Source: Tillus elongatus
Lineage: Eukaryota; Arthropoda; Insecta; Coleoptera; Cleridae
Direction of reading: 5' to 3'
DNA length: 64,000 nt
NCBI GenBank assembly: GCA_964006375.1
Contig: OZ023267.1
Span: 89,142,512 to 89,206,511, forward strand
Shown here: in pieces, positions 11,401-22,856 of the stretch
Numbering within the stretch: position 1 is the first letter of the stretch
Layout of the letters: the number at the start of each line of letters is the position of its first letter
Program-made: the position numbers and the translations under genes
The notes under the pieces: generated by a model
The model's input: only the letters and a program-made list of their open reading frames with translations
The model's database searches: none
What the model was told of the DNA's origin: nothing

Positions 11401-12308
11401 AAATTTGCAAGCGAGCCAAGTACGATAGAAATCCACCCAATATACCCTTAATGCTAACAGACACCCCTAGTAAACCCTTTCAGGTTATACATGCTGACAC
11501 CTTTATAATAGAAAATCAAGTATTCTTAACAATCATTGATACTTTCTCAAAATTAGGGACAGCAATACCTATAAGTAGTAAGAATCCGGTAGAAACTGCT
11601 AATGCATTCATACAGTATTTTACGTACTATGGCACACCCGAACACATCATTATGGACAGTGGAACCGAATTTCGAACGGAAATCATCCAAAATCTTTTAG
11701 AGCTTCACAAAATTAAAATTCATTTTACTACACCTAAAAATCCAAATTCTAACGGTCCCATTGAACGACTACACTCAACACTAATTGAACACGTTCGAAT
11801 ATTACGACAAACGTACACTAAAGACCCCATAAAATATTTAATGAACTACGCCCTTCTGGCATACAACTCAACTATACATACATCTACAAATCACACCCCC
11901 TTAGAAATAACCTTTGGACACACCTCTAATAGGGATATTTTCGATATAAATGATCATGAAAAGCTATTACAAGATTATCTAATATCGCACAAAAATAAAT
12001 TAAAAATATTATATGAAAAGGTGAAAGAATTAATAGAGAAAAATAAGCTTCGCTCCATTTCTAACGCTAATAATAGAACCAATGATACCGACTTATTTAG
12101 AGATCAAACACATGTATATACAAAAGTAGACAAACGAAACAAGAATAACCCTAAATTTGACGGCCCCTACGAGGTTGTAAGCATATCTGACAAAAATATA
12201 ATGACTTTAAGAAAAAACAAAAAATTGTCTAAACGTCATTTACGAAATCTAAAACGACCTAATGTTTCCGGTCCATCTTCCTTATCCAAACCCAAGGACA
12301 AAGAATAA
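8484..12308 (+). CDS. pol: Errantivirus Pol (protease, RT, RNase H, integrase)
   Basis: Numbering from 8484 (no ATG; the frame is open further upstream and is probably reached by frameshift). An aspartic protease motif LDTGS is at ~18-22. The reverse transcriptase has TLDLASGY (catalytic Asp ~391) and YLDDIIIF (Asp 455/456). RNase H has TTDASNVALG and YTDHRPL. The integrase has an HHCC finger ending CEIC, then the triad Asp ~1005, Asp ~1058 and Glu ~1094, which gives the expected D,D35E spacing, and a GPYEVV module near the C-terminus. All catalytic residues I looked for are present and no stop breaks the 1,274-codon frame. It would copy element RNA into DNA in cytoplasmic particles and insert it. 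Env overlaps its end. Confidence 0.93.
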   Translation: MPYILVEINPSFQMRLMLDTGSMKSLLCENIAHNFYSKFIEHEKFQIKSVHQTSFHNEILKIPLPSIFKTGRAIFKFYVFNINNQYHGLIGTDLLKQLGAKIDFYNRKLVTKHTCIPLYLPCDDDIHRECNSKPQELNNIILPARCETIVKLPIDCSSNIGIINNIKLESGVIIPASIVTVSNGQAITSIVNSNENPVQLIIHKAIYAEPVSTNELNSIHHNKDIDLENIDGTANEIDKLQIQNLNRLRLDHTNDEERDMIENLCYEYRDIFYCEGVPLSFSNQVKHSIRLSNPNPVFVKPYRLPEAQKQEVKRQIDDLLRQKIIQPSSSPWNSPVLIVNKKSDASGKQKFRMVIDYRRLNEQTIGDKYPLPNISEILDKLGRSQYYTTLDLASGYHQIVMNPEDMEKTAFSSEGGHYMYRRMPFGLKGAPSTFQRAMDNILRGIQNEKCFTYLDDIIIFSTSLQEHIERLTNVFERLRKANLKIQPDKSEFLKKEVAYLGHIITSEGVKPNPDKVKAVREFPIPKTRKEIKGFLGLVGYYRKFIKDFGKLTKPLTRCLKKNATIVHDSSFIEAFETCKNILMNDPVLQYPDFTKPFILTTDASNVALGAVLSQGSVGNDKPISYASRTLNETEQRYSTIERELLSIVWATKYFRPYLYARKFYIYTDHRPLVWLMQLKEPNSKLTRWRLKLEEYDYEIIYKKGSLNCNADSLSRIQVHALEDAEISSIANNFDEDERPLQDLQRQLNTPNFDDVVQPTEPEYIPPMSPPELSFIPVEIPSTSSNTIPPISRTDKTTLEQNNDLRDSDHSQVNVEPKIGIQISDVPIEKQLNQYYISPVHNNPRPVKQLKVNNHNKYLVQIPRNDNRQAIINFLKEYTTIGKRYYFNFETEKLYQDLCSVYVEIFNNNAPIIISCPKHRLPLADDEEINEVIRNYHEGKTNHRGIIETIKQISNKYYFQKMREKITAYINECEICKRAKYDRNPPNIPLMLTDTPSKPFQVIHADTFIIENQVFLTIIDTFSKLGTAIPISSKNPVETANAFIQYFTYYGTPEHIIMDSGTEFRTEIIQNLLELHKIKIHFTTPKNPNSNGPIERLHSTLIEHVRILRQTYTKDPIKYLMNYALLAYNSTIHTSTNHTPLEITFGHTSNRDIFDINDHEKLLQDYLISHKNKLKILYEKVKELIEKNKLRSISNANNRTNDTDLFRDQTHVYTKVDKRNKNNPKFDGPYEVVSISDKNIMTLRKNKKLSKRHLRNLKRPNVSGPSSLSKPKDKE

Positions 12309-12352
12309 CATTAGACAAGATCAATGACAACCCCGGACTATTATCAATTAAC

Positions 12353-13990
12353 ATGGGCAAAATGCAAAATTCCATTGACAAATGGACCATTATTCGAGTA
12401 ATCCCTTTAACACCACTTCTCAATGGGTTTCGTTCCATAGATAAACAGTCCCAAGATATCCATGACATTATTCACAATTCCACACATTCTAATCTTTATC
12501 AAAACGAGATACAAAATTACCAAAATATCCTTTCCCATCAAATTGTGGAGACACAAAAAATATTTAACCAAATTATACCCTCTAATAATAATCGTAATAA
12601 AAGAGGACTAGTTAATGCTGTAGGTAGAATCATAAAGACCTTAACAGGCAACATGGACGCAGACGATGCAGAACGTTATGATACGGCAATTTCTCAATTA
12701 ACATCAAATCAAGACAAAATTAAAACAATAGTTGATAATCAAATCATGTTAACAGAACAGGCCATAGAAAAATTTGATAAAACCATATCCTCGGTCATTT
12801 TAAACCAAAACAAAATTGAGGAACGTTTGCAGTTGATCACTTTAGGTTTCGAACAGGAAAAATTTAATAACGAACACATAATGCGTCTGCAGATGGTGTA
12901 TATACAATTGATTACAGAAATCATTAATATTAAAAGCATTTTAAGCACATTAGTTAACGCAATAACTTTTGCAAGATTAGAAACAATGCATCCATCCCTA
13001 TTAGAACCTGAAGACTTACTAATAGAACTTAAAAGAATTGAGAGTTTTGTAACCAATCTCCCCTATAAGCTTGATGCAAATAATGTAGCTTTATACGAGG
13101 AGGTGTCAATAATTAAGTGTTACTACAAAAATTATACTTTAGTGTTTGCTATTGAAATTCCATTAGTAGAATCTAAACATTATAACTATTACCACCTTTA
13201 TGCATTTCCTGTGAAACAAGGTCCTAGTCAAAATTATACCGTCATCATCCCTCAATCCAAATACCTAGCCCTTAACGATGAAAGCTATAACTTACAAAAC
13301 ACACTATGCCAAGAAGTCAGCCCTGGAGACTACTTATGCAGAGGTCAAACGATGAATCAGATCAGTAATAGCAGCCCTTGTGAAGTCCAATTGGTCAAGT
13401 TCACCACCAGATACGAAACTTGCGAACATCACCCAGTCAACATACAGCAGATGAAGAGCCAGAAGATAAGTGCAAACAAATGGATAATGGTATTCCCCCG
13501 TGAAAGTACAGCACACCAACGATGCCGTAGCCGACAAGAAACCACAAATCTAGAAGGAAGCTACTTGGTTCAAATCCCCGAAGGATGTCAAATGACAGTA
13601 AATAAGCAAATGTTCTCCCCATCTCACAATGAGATAGTATCTACCTACCACATCCAACTACCCAAGTTGAAGCTTACCAACTTTCAGCTACAAGAGGTAG
13701 TAAATACAGCCCCAATCAAATTAGAATCAATAGATCTGGATGAATTACAAAAAACAAAGCATCAACTACAACACCAACGGTCATTATTGAATGCAGTTCA
13801 ACATCCGAAAGTAAGCCTGTCTACTAGCATCTGGACCATCCTGTTGTACGTGATTGTTGCCCTGATAGCAGTCTATGCTTTATGGAGACTAAGAAAACCA
13901 ACCAAAGAACCAAGATCCAACACCAACCAACAACAACAAAGATGCCCCATGGAAGAAATCCCCCTGGAGAATATCACTTTGAAAATTTAG
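12353..13990 (+). CDS. env: Errantivirus envelope glycoprotein (Env)
   Basis: This is a class I-type fusion glycoprotein related to baculovirus F proteins. A furin-type site RNKR lies at residues 81-84 and is followed directly by a hydrophobic, Gly-containing fusion-peptide-like stretch (GLVNAVG). There is a coiled-coil-prone region at ~110-200, several Cys in the ectodomain, a single membrane span at about 492-512 and a short basic tail. The first ATG is at 12353, but the frame is open back to 12263 and includes family-like sequence before the ATG, with no signal peptide after it. The true N-terminus therefore probably comes from a spliced RNA that joins a leader to an acceptor inside the end of pol, as known for gypsy. 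No stop or frameshift was seen. Confidence 0.88.
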   Translation: MGKMQNSIDKWTIIRVIPLTPLLNGFRSIDKQSQDIHDIIHNSTHSNLYQNEIQNYQNILSHQIVETQKIFNQIIPSNNNRNKRGLVNAVGRIIKTLTGNMDADDAERYDTAISQLTSNQDKIKTIVDNQIMLTEQAIEKFDKTISSVILNQNKIEERLQLITLGFEQEKFNNEHIMRLQMVYIQLITEIINIKSILSTLVNAITFARLETMHPSLLEPEDLLIELKRIESFVTNLPYKLDANNVALYEEVSIIKCYYKNYTLVFAIEIPLVESKHYNYYHLYAFPVKQGPSQNYTVIIPQSKYLALNDESYNLQNTLCQEVSPGDYLCRGQTMNQISNSSPCEVQLVKFTTRYETCEHHPVNIQQMKSQKISANKWIMVFPRESTAHQRCRSRQETTNLEGSYLVQIPEGCQMTVNKQMFSPSHNEIVSTYHIQLPKLKLTNFQLQEVVNTAPIKLESIDLDELQKTKHQLQHQRSLLNAVQHPKVSLSTSIWTILLYVIVALIAVYALWRLRKPTKEPRSNTNQQQQRCPMEEIPLENITLKI

Positions 13991-14009
13991 CTTCCCTAAA
14001 TTTTCTATC

Positions 14010-14021
14010 TGGCCCCGGAGG
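14010..14021 (+). other. Polypurine tract of the errantivirus
   Basis: CCCCGGAGG lies directly before the 3' LTR start AGTTATGG. It is short and includes the purines expected to prime plus-strand synthesis. Confidence 0.55.
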
Positions 14022-14363
14022 AGTTATGGTTGCACCACCCGGTATACTACACACACCAAGGCTACTGTCAGCACATATGGGTACGTTGCGCTACACCGGC
14101 TTTTCCGTCGACTCAGCGTCCGGTTGAAGTGCAGCGACATTACCGAGGGGAAATTGATCAGCAATTAATAGTTTATAAATATATGTCGAACATTAATATT
14201 GAACAGTTAGTCTTTGCCATCCAGCCTTAATGGTATTAGATTACTCATATGTATTTTATTGTAATTTTTATATTATTTAAATTTTAATATATATATCGTT
14301 GTACTGTAACTTCAAGTAAATAAATTTAACTTTATGAAGTTCAATTGAAGTACAACTCTAAGT
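14022..14363 (+). repeat. Errantivirus 3' LTR
   Basis: 342 bp, identical to the 5' LTR except at GAAGTGC (5' copy GATTTGC). It is followed by the CGCG target duplication at 14364-14367 and then by resumed BEL gag sequence. Confidence 0.93.
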
Positions 14364-14367
14364 CGCG

Positions 14368-15302
14368 CGAGTCACACACGGAACTTGGACAATTATATGA
14401 CAATACCTTAAAACATTTAAGAGCTTTAAAGGTATTAGGGGAATCAACAGATCATTGGGACCGTATTATTATTCATCTATTGACACAAAAGTTCGATCTT
14501 AGAACTCGCAGGGATTGGGAATCATTTAATTGCGAATCAGAATTGCCAACAATGAAACAAAATTTTCTTAATAATAAATGAGATATTTTAGAAAATCTAA
14601 GTTATGCATATAAAGACAAAACAATAAAACATTTTTGGTTCATCATAATAAGACTGGAACAAACAATCTTTAAACTCTCTTGCATCAACAAATAATGCTC
14701 AAAAATTGGAAACGTTGTCATTTATTAATTATCTTTTTTGTAAAGGTGAACATTGTCTTTATGAATGTAGTGAATTTCTAAAATTACCACTTGTTCAGCG
14801 GTTTGCAGAGGTCAGGGGATTAAGACTCTGCGAAAATGGTTTACGTAACCATCATACGGTATCAGACTGCCAGGCAAGTAAATGTAAATATTGTCAGAAC
14901 CTATATAACTCAATCCTTTGTAACAATGGACCGATAATCCACAAGCAGGTAGCGGGTACCTACAATAACCAACAATCCTTAACGGCCAAACAAATAACAG
15001 GCAAAACATTTATGGCTACCACATCGATGGAAAAACCATTTCAAAATTCACAAAAATATTATCAAAGAGATGTACCGGCATCGGCTTCAGTTGGGTCGAG
15101 CCAGCAATTGTCACACGTACACAATAGCGTTCAGGGTAATCCATCTTATCTACCTGTTTACGCCCTTTTATCAACCGTCATTGTAAATATTAGAAATAAA
15201 CACGGAAAGATATATGAGTGTCGGGCTTTATTGGACAATGCAAGTCAAACTAATTTTATTACAAAGGACTTATGTACAAAGCTTCAAATAGTAAAAAAAT
15301 AA
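14368..15302 (+). pseudogene. BEL/Pao relic: rest of gag and protease region
   Basis: Directly after the errantivirus, gag of the split BEL element resumes (LGQLYDNTLKHLRALK, WDRIIIHLL) to a stop near 14581. From 14706 a second frame has a Cys/His region (CLYEC, HTVSDCQASKCKYC) typical of BEL gag-pol zinc knuckles, then at ~15220 a DNASQTNFI motif, the BEL version of the aspartic protease site. Stops and frame changes separate the parts, so no functional protein is made. Confidence 0.8.
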
Positions 15303-15358
15303 AACCGAATTTGTCATTAAGAGTATAGGTAAAAATTATCAAACCTTAATGAACAAAA

Positions 15359-15520
15359 ATTGTGGACTCCCATGCAGGCACATGTTTTTCCTTCTCCCCC
15401 GAAATTTCAAGCCCATAATTAACAAGTTGCCTCTTTCCTCCTTGCCGACACCCAAGGTACGATAGTATTTAGGCTGTAAGCCCTTGTGGTGTGTTGTTGA
15501 AATAAAAAATAAAATAAAAA
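15359..15520 (+). mobile_element. Probable short 3' retroposon fragment inside BEL relic
   Basis: Between two BEL segments lies ~150 bp with no BEL similarity that ends GTTGTTGAAATAAAAAATAAAATAAAAA, an A-rich tail like the 3' end of a LINE or processed transcript. The exact ends and the target duplication are unclear. Confidence 0.4.
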
Positions 15521-15885
15521 CAATTTTTGTACATATCGAATCCAGATTTAATAATTATTCAGCAGGGGTAAATTGTTTAGTTTTATCCACAATTACAAGC
15601 AAACTGCCAATTAGTTCATTTAACATTAATCCATTAAATATCCCTTCCAACATCTTAAGTAACATGGCTGATCCTACATTTAACAGATCAGGCAATATTG
15701 ATATGATTTTACGCGCAGATACGTTTTGGTCTATAATATGTCAAGATCAATATAAATTAGGTCCTTTTTTACCAGTTCTACAATCTGCGTTATTTGGATG
15801 GATCATTGCAGGCAAATTGCCAATAACAATCTGTAATAATTCAGTAACCTGTTTAAGTATAAATACAGAACAAATAATGGACTAA
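15520..15885 (+). pseudogene. BEL/Pao relic: DUF1758-type protease/linker segment
   Basis: The frame reads IESRFNNYS..VNCLVLSTIT, then NMADPTFNRSGNIDMILRAD and LGPFLPVLQSALFGWIIAGK, which is the stretch that follows the protease in BEL/Pao polyproteins. It ends at a TAA at 15885. The reverse transcriptase and RNase H that should come next are absent, because integrase-proximal sequence starts within ~100 bp. Confidence 0.75.
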
Positions 15886-15969
15886 GCCGATGTAAAGGTT
15901 CAAAATAATTCTTATGCTGTGCAAAAATCTCTCTACAATACTTTTTAATAAAAAAATATTCATATTTTT

Positions 15970-17300
15970 CGAAATTGGTGCGCATTGCAGCATTCTGTTT
16001 AAGATTTATAAATAACTTAAAAATTAAAAGGGATCAAAGAAAAATTGGTTTACTTTCACATCATGAACTTAACGTATCGTTAAATAGGTTATTAAAAATA
16101 TCTCAAGAACAAACATTTTTAGTGGAAATTAAACAATTAAAAAATAATTCTGACGTAACAGGCAACTTACAATCGTTATCACAATTTTTAGATAGTGAGA
16201 TTATATTATGTGTTGCTGGCAGGATTCAACGGTCTGCATTAAATGAGGCCTCAAAACACCCAATTCTACTATCAGGCGCACATCATGTTACCTTTCTATT
16301 TTTTTAGAGAGTTAGACACTCAGTTGATGCATGCAGGACCTCAAATGCTTTTGTACCATAGTAGAGGACGGTATTGGGTTATTCGCGGTAGAAATTTAGC
16401 AAGAAAAATCGTTCACCAATGTAGACGGTGCTTTAGAGCAAAGTCGAGTACTGTCCAGTACAAAATGGGAAATTTACCTCAATGCAGGGTTTCAGCGATA
16501 TTTCCCTTTTATAGTGTAGGCGGCGACTACGGTGGTCCATTTTTAGTAAAGGATGGCGAAACCCGCGGAGCGAATCTTTTGAAGGCATATTGTTCGTTTG
16601 TACCAGCACAAAAGCGATACACTTAGAGCTAGTATCACAATTAACAACAAACGCCTTTATTCAAGGCTTGAAACGGTTTGTTTCTAGGCGCGGAAAACCA
16701 CGCCATATTTTTTAGGACAATGCATTAAATTTTATTGGAGCAAACAATACACTTTCACGACTGTCAGTTAAGAGCAATAATGATTTAGTTAATTACTGTA
16801 ATAAGGAAAATATCATCTCGCATTTTATACCGGCTAGATCGCGTACATTAGGTGGACTTTGGCAGGTATTAAATCCACTAAACACCATTTAGTCAGGGTT
16901 CTGGGAACATCAATTTAACGTTTGAACAATTTTATACTGTACTGGCCCAAATCGAGGCTATATTAAATTCCCGACCACTTTCTCACATGTCTTCCGATCC
17001 CAACGACGACAGTGCACTCACTCCTGACCACTTTCTGATTCGACGACCATTGACGGCCATACCCGACGAAGACGTATCCTCACTGCCCACGAATCCTTTA
17101 TCTAAATATCAGCATTACAAGCCATTTGCCAGCATTTTTGAAAACGCTGCAAAGAGAATGAATATATAACCGAATTACGGAAAAGAACAAAATGTAAGAA
17201 ACATTGCCAAGAACAACAGAAGATTGGTATTTTGGTCCGTTTAAAGGAAGACGACGTTCCACCACTGTCCTGGCCAATGGGCAGAATCACACGGCTACAT
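15970..17300 (+). pseudogene. BEL/Pao relic: integrase region
   Basis: Several frames carry BEL integrase in order: a pre-integrase domain ending LCVAGRIQRSALNEASKHPI (to ~16260), an HHCC finger with HQCRRCFRAKS (to ~16450), a core start FYSVGGDYGGPFLVKDG, GKPRHIF near 16700 with a stop where SDN is expected, then ILNSRPLSHMSSDPNDDSAL (~16965) and the C-terminal SWPMGRITRLHPGQDGVIRV (~17270-17330). At least three stops or frameshifts occur. Together with the missing reverse transcriptase, this copy is dead. Confidence 0.8.
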
Positions 17301-17429
17301 CCAGGTCAAGACGGTGTCATTAGGGTGGTCAGCGTTAGAGTCCGATCCTCCGAGGTTAAGTGATCCACTACACGTATATGTGCCCTTCCCATCCACTCAG
17401 AGGAACAAGAATAACACTTGGAAAGCATC

Positions 17430-17745
17430 ATCTTTCAAGGCCGGCGGGATGTCAACGCCAGCCGACGGCAGAGCTAACCACGAGAAGAAAGGGTACCTCA
17501 GGTAGAAGGGACCGATGGTATGAGAGTCGGCAGAGTATTCTCTTTTTCTAGCACATTCATCGATCAGAATCCAAGGGAACAACACGCCAAGGTGTAGAAC
17601 AGTATTATCATAATATTAAGTGTATCGTTTGTACAGTATTAGTTCAATATATTAAAGAGTGTTCAAACAACAAGAAATACATCCACTAATTTAAACGAAC
17701 CAGCAATATATTCAAGCGGACATCATTGGTCCGCAACACTCTTTT
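17430..17745 (+). repeat. Possible BEL 3' LTR remnant
   Basis: After the integrase end, CAAGGCCGGCGGGATGTCAAC resembles the usual start region of BEL LTRs, and CATTGGTCCGCAACA at ~17722 repeats a word found near 5420 just before the gag leader. Only this short word is shared, so the LTR pair cannot be confirmed. Confidence 0.4.
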
Positions 17746-18819
17746 TACAATAACTTACTAAACATTTATTATTCATTACCAACATATCACAAAAACCTTA
17801 GGAAAACTGATTTCTGCGAAAACATTTCAAATTCAGCCATCATTTGAGAGTGCCTGTATACAGCAGCTCGATTTTTTCGACGAAGAATACAAACAAAAAG
17901 CTCTCTGAATGCGTGATTTCCATGGGGCTCCGCTATCTATTGATAAAAACGCCGTATTACAATTTGTGATATGTGTTTGAAATATGTGCCAAAAACGTGA
18001 AAAGTTGCAAAACAATTGAAATAACTTTAAAAAAATTATGAACGATATCAATTATTTTTCCTTACAAACATGCATTATAATTTGATGGAAAACACACAAA
18101 TGCAATAACATAAGGGGTATCCTATTAAAAAAATAAAGCATGTATCACCAACGAATTATGGGCCAGCTTGTGATTATCAAAATAGGTTTATAAGATACAG
18201 CTCAAGACACCTTATAATTAACGTATATACTTTTTTCTCATATCTTGTATAATAACGGATATATTGAGCTTTACCGCAGAAATACGTCACCCTGTATATG
18301 TGTAAACAGGCAAAAACTGAAACTGACCCCGTATAGGGGTTAAAACCTTTTCAAATTGAAGTCGCGGTCTTCTTTATAACGATTTTTTTCTACGAAAATT
18401 TGCTAAAATATAGACCACTAAACCATAAACTCTATAGCGGAAACTACTGCCGAAACATCAGAAAGAGGGTGTATTGAAATGGATTTTCCGAAAATATTTT
18501 AGTAAAATGAAGGACAATCATGGTTGAAGCTGAAACATAAGGCTTTGTAAAACACACTTATTAGGAAATTTTTTCGACAAAATCCGTGTCTGCTTCAAAT
18601 TCGTTGTCTGAAAATTGTAAATTTTGACGTTTCAAATCGCGACTTTGACGTTACAACAAGCAAAATTATAAATTGTTCAAAACATTTTTTCTGCTACTTC
18701 TTGACCTTTTTGCGCCAACAAAACTTAACCGTTGTATGTAATATTCAATTCGTTTTGTTAATCATTTTTTTCTTTAAATGCCTATAACTTTTTTTTAACC
18801 TAGGGATCTGAATTATACT
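17746..18819. other. Non-genic stretch
   Basis: No gene was seen. AAAACTGAAACTGACCCCG at ~18312 resembles the inverted form of a word at ~55255 in the foldback element, so decayed pieces of that repeat family are present. Confidence 0.5.
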
Positions 18820-19019
18820 GTGTAGGGTAAGTTTGATAGTAGAAACGCATATGTCAAATTTGGCTGTTATAGCTCTGTTATTTTGGGAGAAAAAAATTGT
18901 TTCGAAAAAAAAAACAAAAAAACAAAATTGTCTCGGAAAAACGTGCCCGATTTTGCCGGCTAACGAACTTATCCAGGCCACTTACAAAAGAAAGGTACGT
19001 ACCAAATTTCATCAAAATC

Positions 19020-19022
<3 letters not shown>
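18820..19022 (+). repeat. Dispersed repeat end (related to 56270-56480)
   Basis: GTCAAATTTGGCTGTTATAGCT, GGCTAACGAACTTATCCA, GGTACGTACCAAATTTCATC and AAAATCGG occur in the same order and spacing as in the right arm of the foldback element at 56290-56455. The homology stops where an (AT)n array begins. Confidence 0.65.

Positions 19023-19099
<77 letters not shown>
19023..19099. repeat. (AT)n microsatellite, ~77 bp
   Basis: Pure AT array at the exact outer edge of the inverted duplication's left arm. Confidence 0.95.
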
Positions 19100-21758
<2,659 letters not shown>

Positions 21759-22075
21759 AGTAGATAGGGAGTCACCTGGGCCCATCCCCTCCACTTTTTA
21801 CTGCGCATGCGCGTGACGTCATGCGCATGCGCTGACCTGCGCAGACCTGTGACAGTTGACAGCTGACCTGTCAGATTTGACAGGTGTCAAATGTCACTGA
21901 CCTGACAGCTGTCAGCTGTCAGCTGTCAGCTAACCTGACAGCTGTCAACGTCAGCTGTCACCTGACCTGACATGTGTCAACGTCAAATGTCACCTGACCT
22001 GTCAGATGACGTCACAAGCATTCCAAGATGGCTGACCTGTCATAGACAGCCGCAACCCGGGTCTCTATGGAACTG
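21759..22075 (+). repeat. Left terminal inverted repeat of Polinton-like element
   Basis: Matches the inverse of 31690-32000 almost perfectly as far as GGGTCTCTATGGAACTG. Differences are a few substitutions and a small deletion of one CAGCTGT unit. It is built of repeated TGACCTG, TGTCAG and AGCTGTC words, with a dense CRE/NRF1-like block near the end. Confidence 0.9.
21802..21832. promoter_or_regulatory. CRE flanked by NRF1-like sites (left repeat)
   Basis: TGACGTCA, the full cAMP-response-element palindrome, is flanked on both sides by GCGCATGCGC, the NRF1/Ewg-type palindrome. Further in, CCAAGATGGCTGACC resembles a YY1/Pho site. The same cluster is at 31927-31957. Binding is inferred from motif match only. 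Confidence 0.55.
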
Positions 22076-22440
22076 TCTGACCTGAGATGACGTCACAAGC
22101 ATTCCAAGATGGCTGACCTGTCATAGACATCTGCAACTCCGGGGTTCTCTCTATGGAACTAACCTGAGATGTCGTTACAAGCGTTCCAAGATGTCTGACC
22201 TGTGTGTTCATAGATATCTACAAGTCAGGTTAGCTCTCCATGTGTGTGTTTGTCTGATTGTTTATTAAGGTTATGTATTTGTTTATTAAGGTTATGTTCG
22301 CTCACGTGTCATCTGTTTGTTTATTAAGGTTATGTTTGTATTTGTTTATTAAGGTTATGTCATGTGTGTGTTGATTACCATGCATCTGTTTGTTTATTAA
22401 GGTTATGTATTTTGTTTATTAAGGTTAGGTGTTCGTAAAC
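22076..22440. repeat. Subterminal repeats of Polinton-like element, left
   Basis: Two further degenerate units of the GACGTCACAAGCATTCC / AAGATGGCTGACCTG type (about 22085 and 22160) are followed by six copies of TGTTTATTAAGGTTATG between 22258 and 22432. Relatives of both repeats occur inverted at 31210-31690. Confidence 0.75.
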
Positions 22441-22554
22441 ACAGCTGTTTGGTTTGTTTATTGTGTTGTTGTTGTTGTTAAGGTGTATTGAAGTTTGTTA
22501 GGGTATTTCGTTTTTGGCGGGAAATTTGAATTTGTTTGAAAATTTCTGTCTGTT

Positions 22555-22656
22555 GTGTCCAGAGATATGACTCATCGAGCTAGAGAATATTCTATTTGTA
22601 AAGTTGTAGAGTGTAGAGAATATTCTCTAGCTCGATGGGAGACATCTGTTGGACAC
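22555..22656. other. Long hairpin in left arm of Polinton-like element
   Basis: A perfect 21-bp inverted repeat (22573-22593 with 22617-22637; CATCGAGCTAG..TATTCT) encloses a 23-nt loop, and an outer pair GTGTCC/GGACAC (22555-22560, 22651-22656) extends it. It is AT-poor at the base and sits in non-coding DNA. It could be an RNA hairpin or a DNA structure used in replication; nothing shows which. Confidence 0.7.
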
Positions 22657-22780
22657 AGTCATTCGGTTTAGTCACACACACATACATATATGAGGAAGAT
22701 ATATTGAGCGGGTAATTTGAAATTTTGATTTTAATTTGAAATATGATTTTGAAAGAAAAGCGTTCGCCTGAAATTAGATT

Positions 22781-22853
22781 GAATTAGATTCGAACCCCCA
22801 ACCATACAGCTTACTAAGATATGCAAACGTCCCTAAACCGATTATGCTATTCA
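22781..22853 (-). other. tRNA-like sequence, left arm
   Basis: On the minus strand an A-box-like TAGCATAATCGG is followed 40 nt later by a B-box GGTTCGAATC, at tRNA spacing. D, T and acceptor stems do not pair properly, so it is not a working tRNA gene. A diverged relative lies inverted at 30893-30975, and the conserved flank TTCAGGCGAA..CTTTTCTTTC accompanies both. Confidence 0.5.
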
Positions 22854-22856
22854 GAC

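Larger units (their letters stand above)
6341..14363 (+). mobile_element. Complete errantivirus-type LTR retroelement with env (8,023 bp)
   Basis: Two 342-bp LTRs (6341-6682 and 14022-14363) begin AGTTA and end TAAGT, and differ in my reading at only two positions (GATTTGC against GAAGTGC). CGCG occurs directly outside both LTRs, a 4-bp target duplication of the alternating purine/pyrimidine type favoured by errantiviruses. Between the LTRs lie a tRNA-Ser-type primer site, open gag, pol and env frames, and a purine tract. It sits inside the gag of a BEL/Pao relic, so it is younger than that element. Nearly identical LTRs and open frames imply a recent insertion. The family belongs to the env-bearing Gypsy/17.6/297 group of insects. 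Confidence 0.93.
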
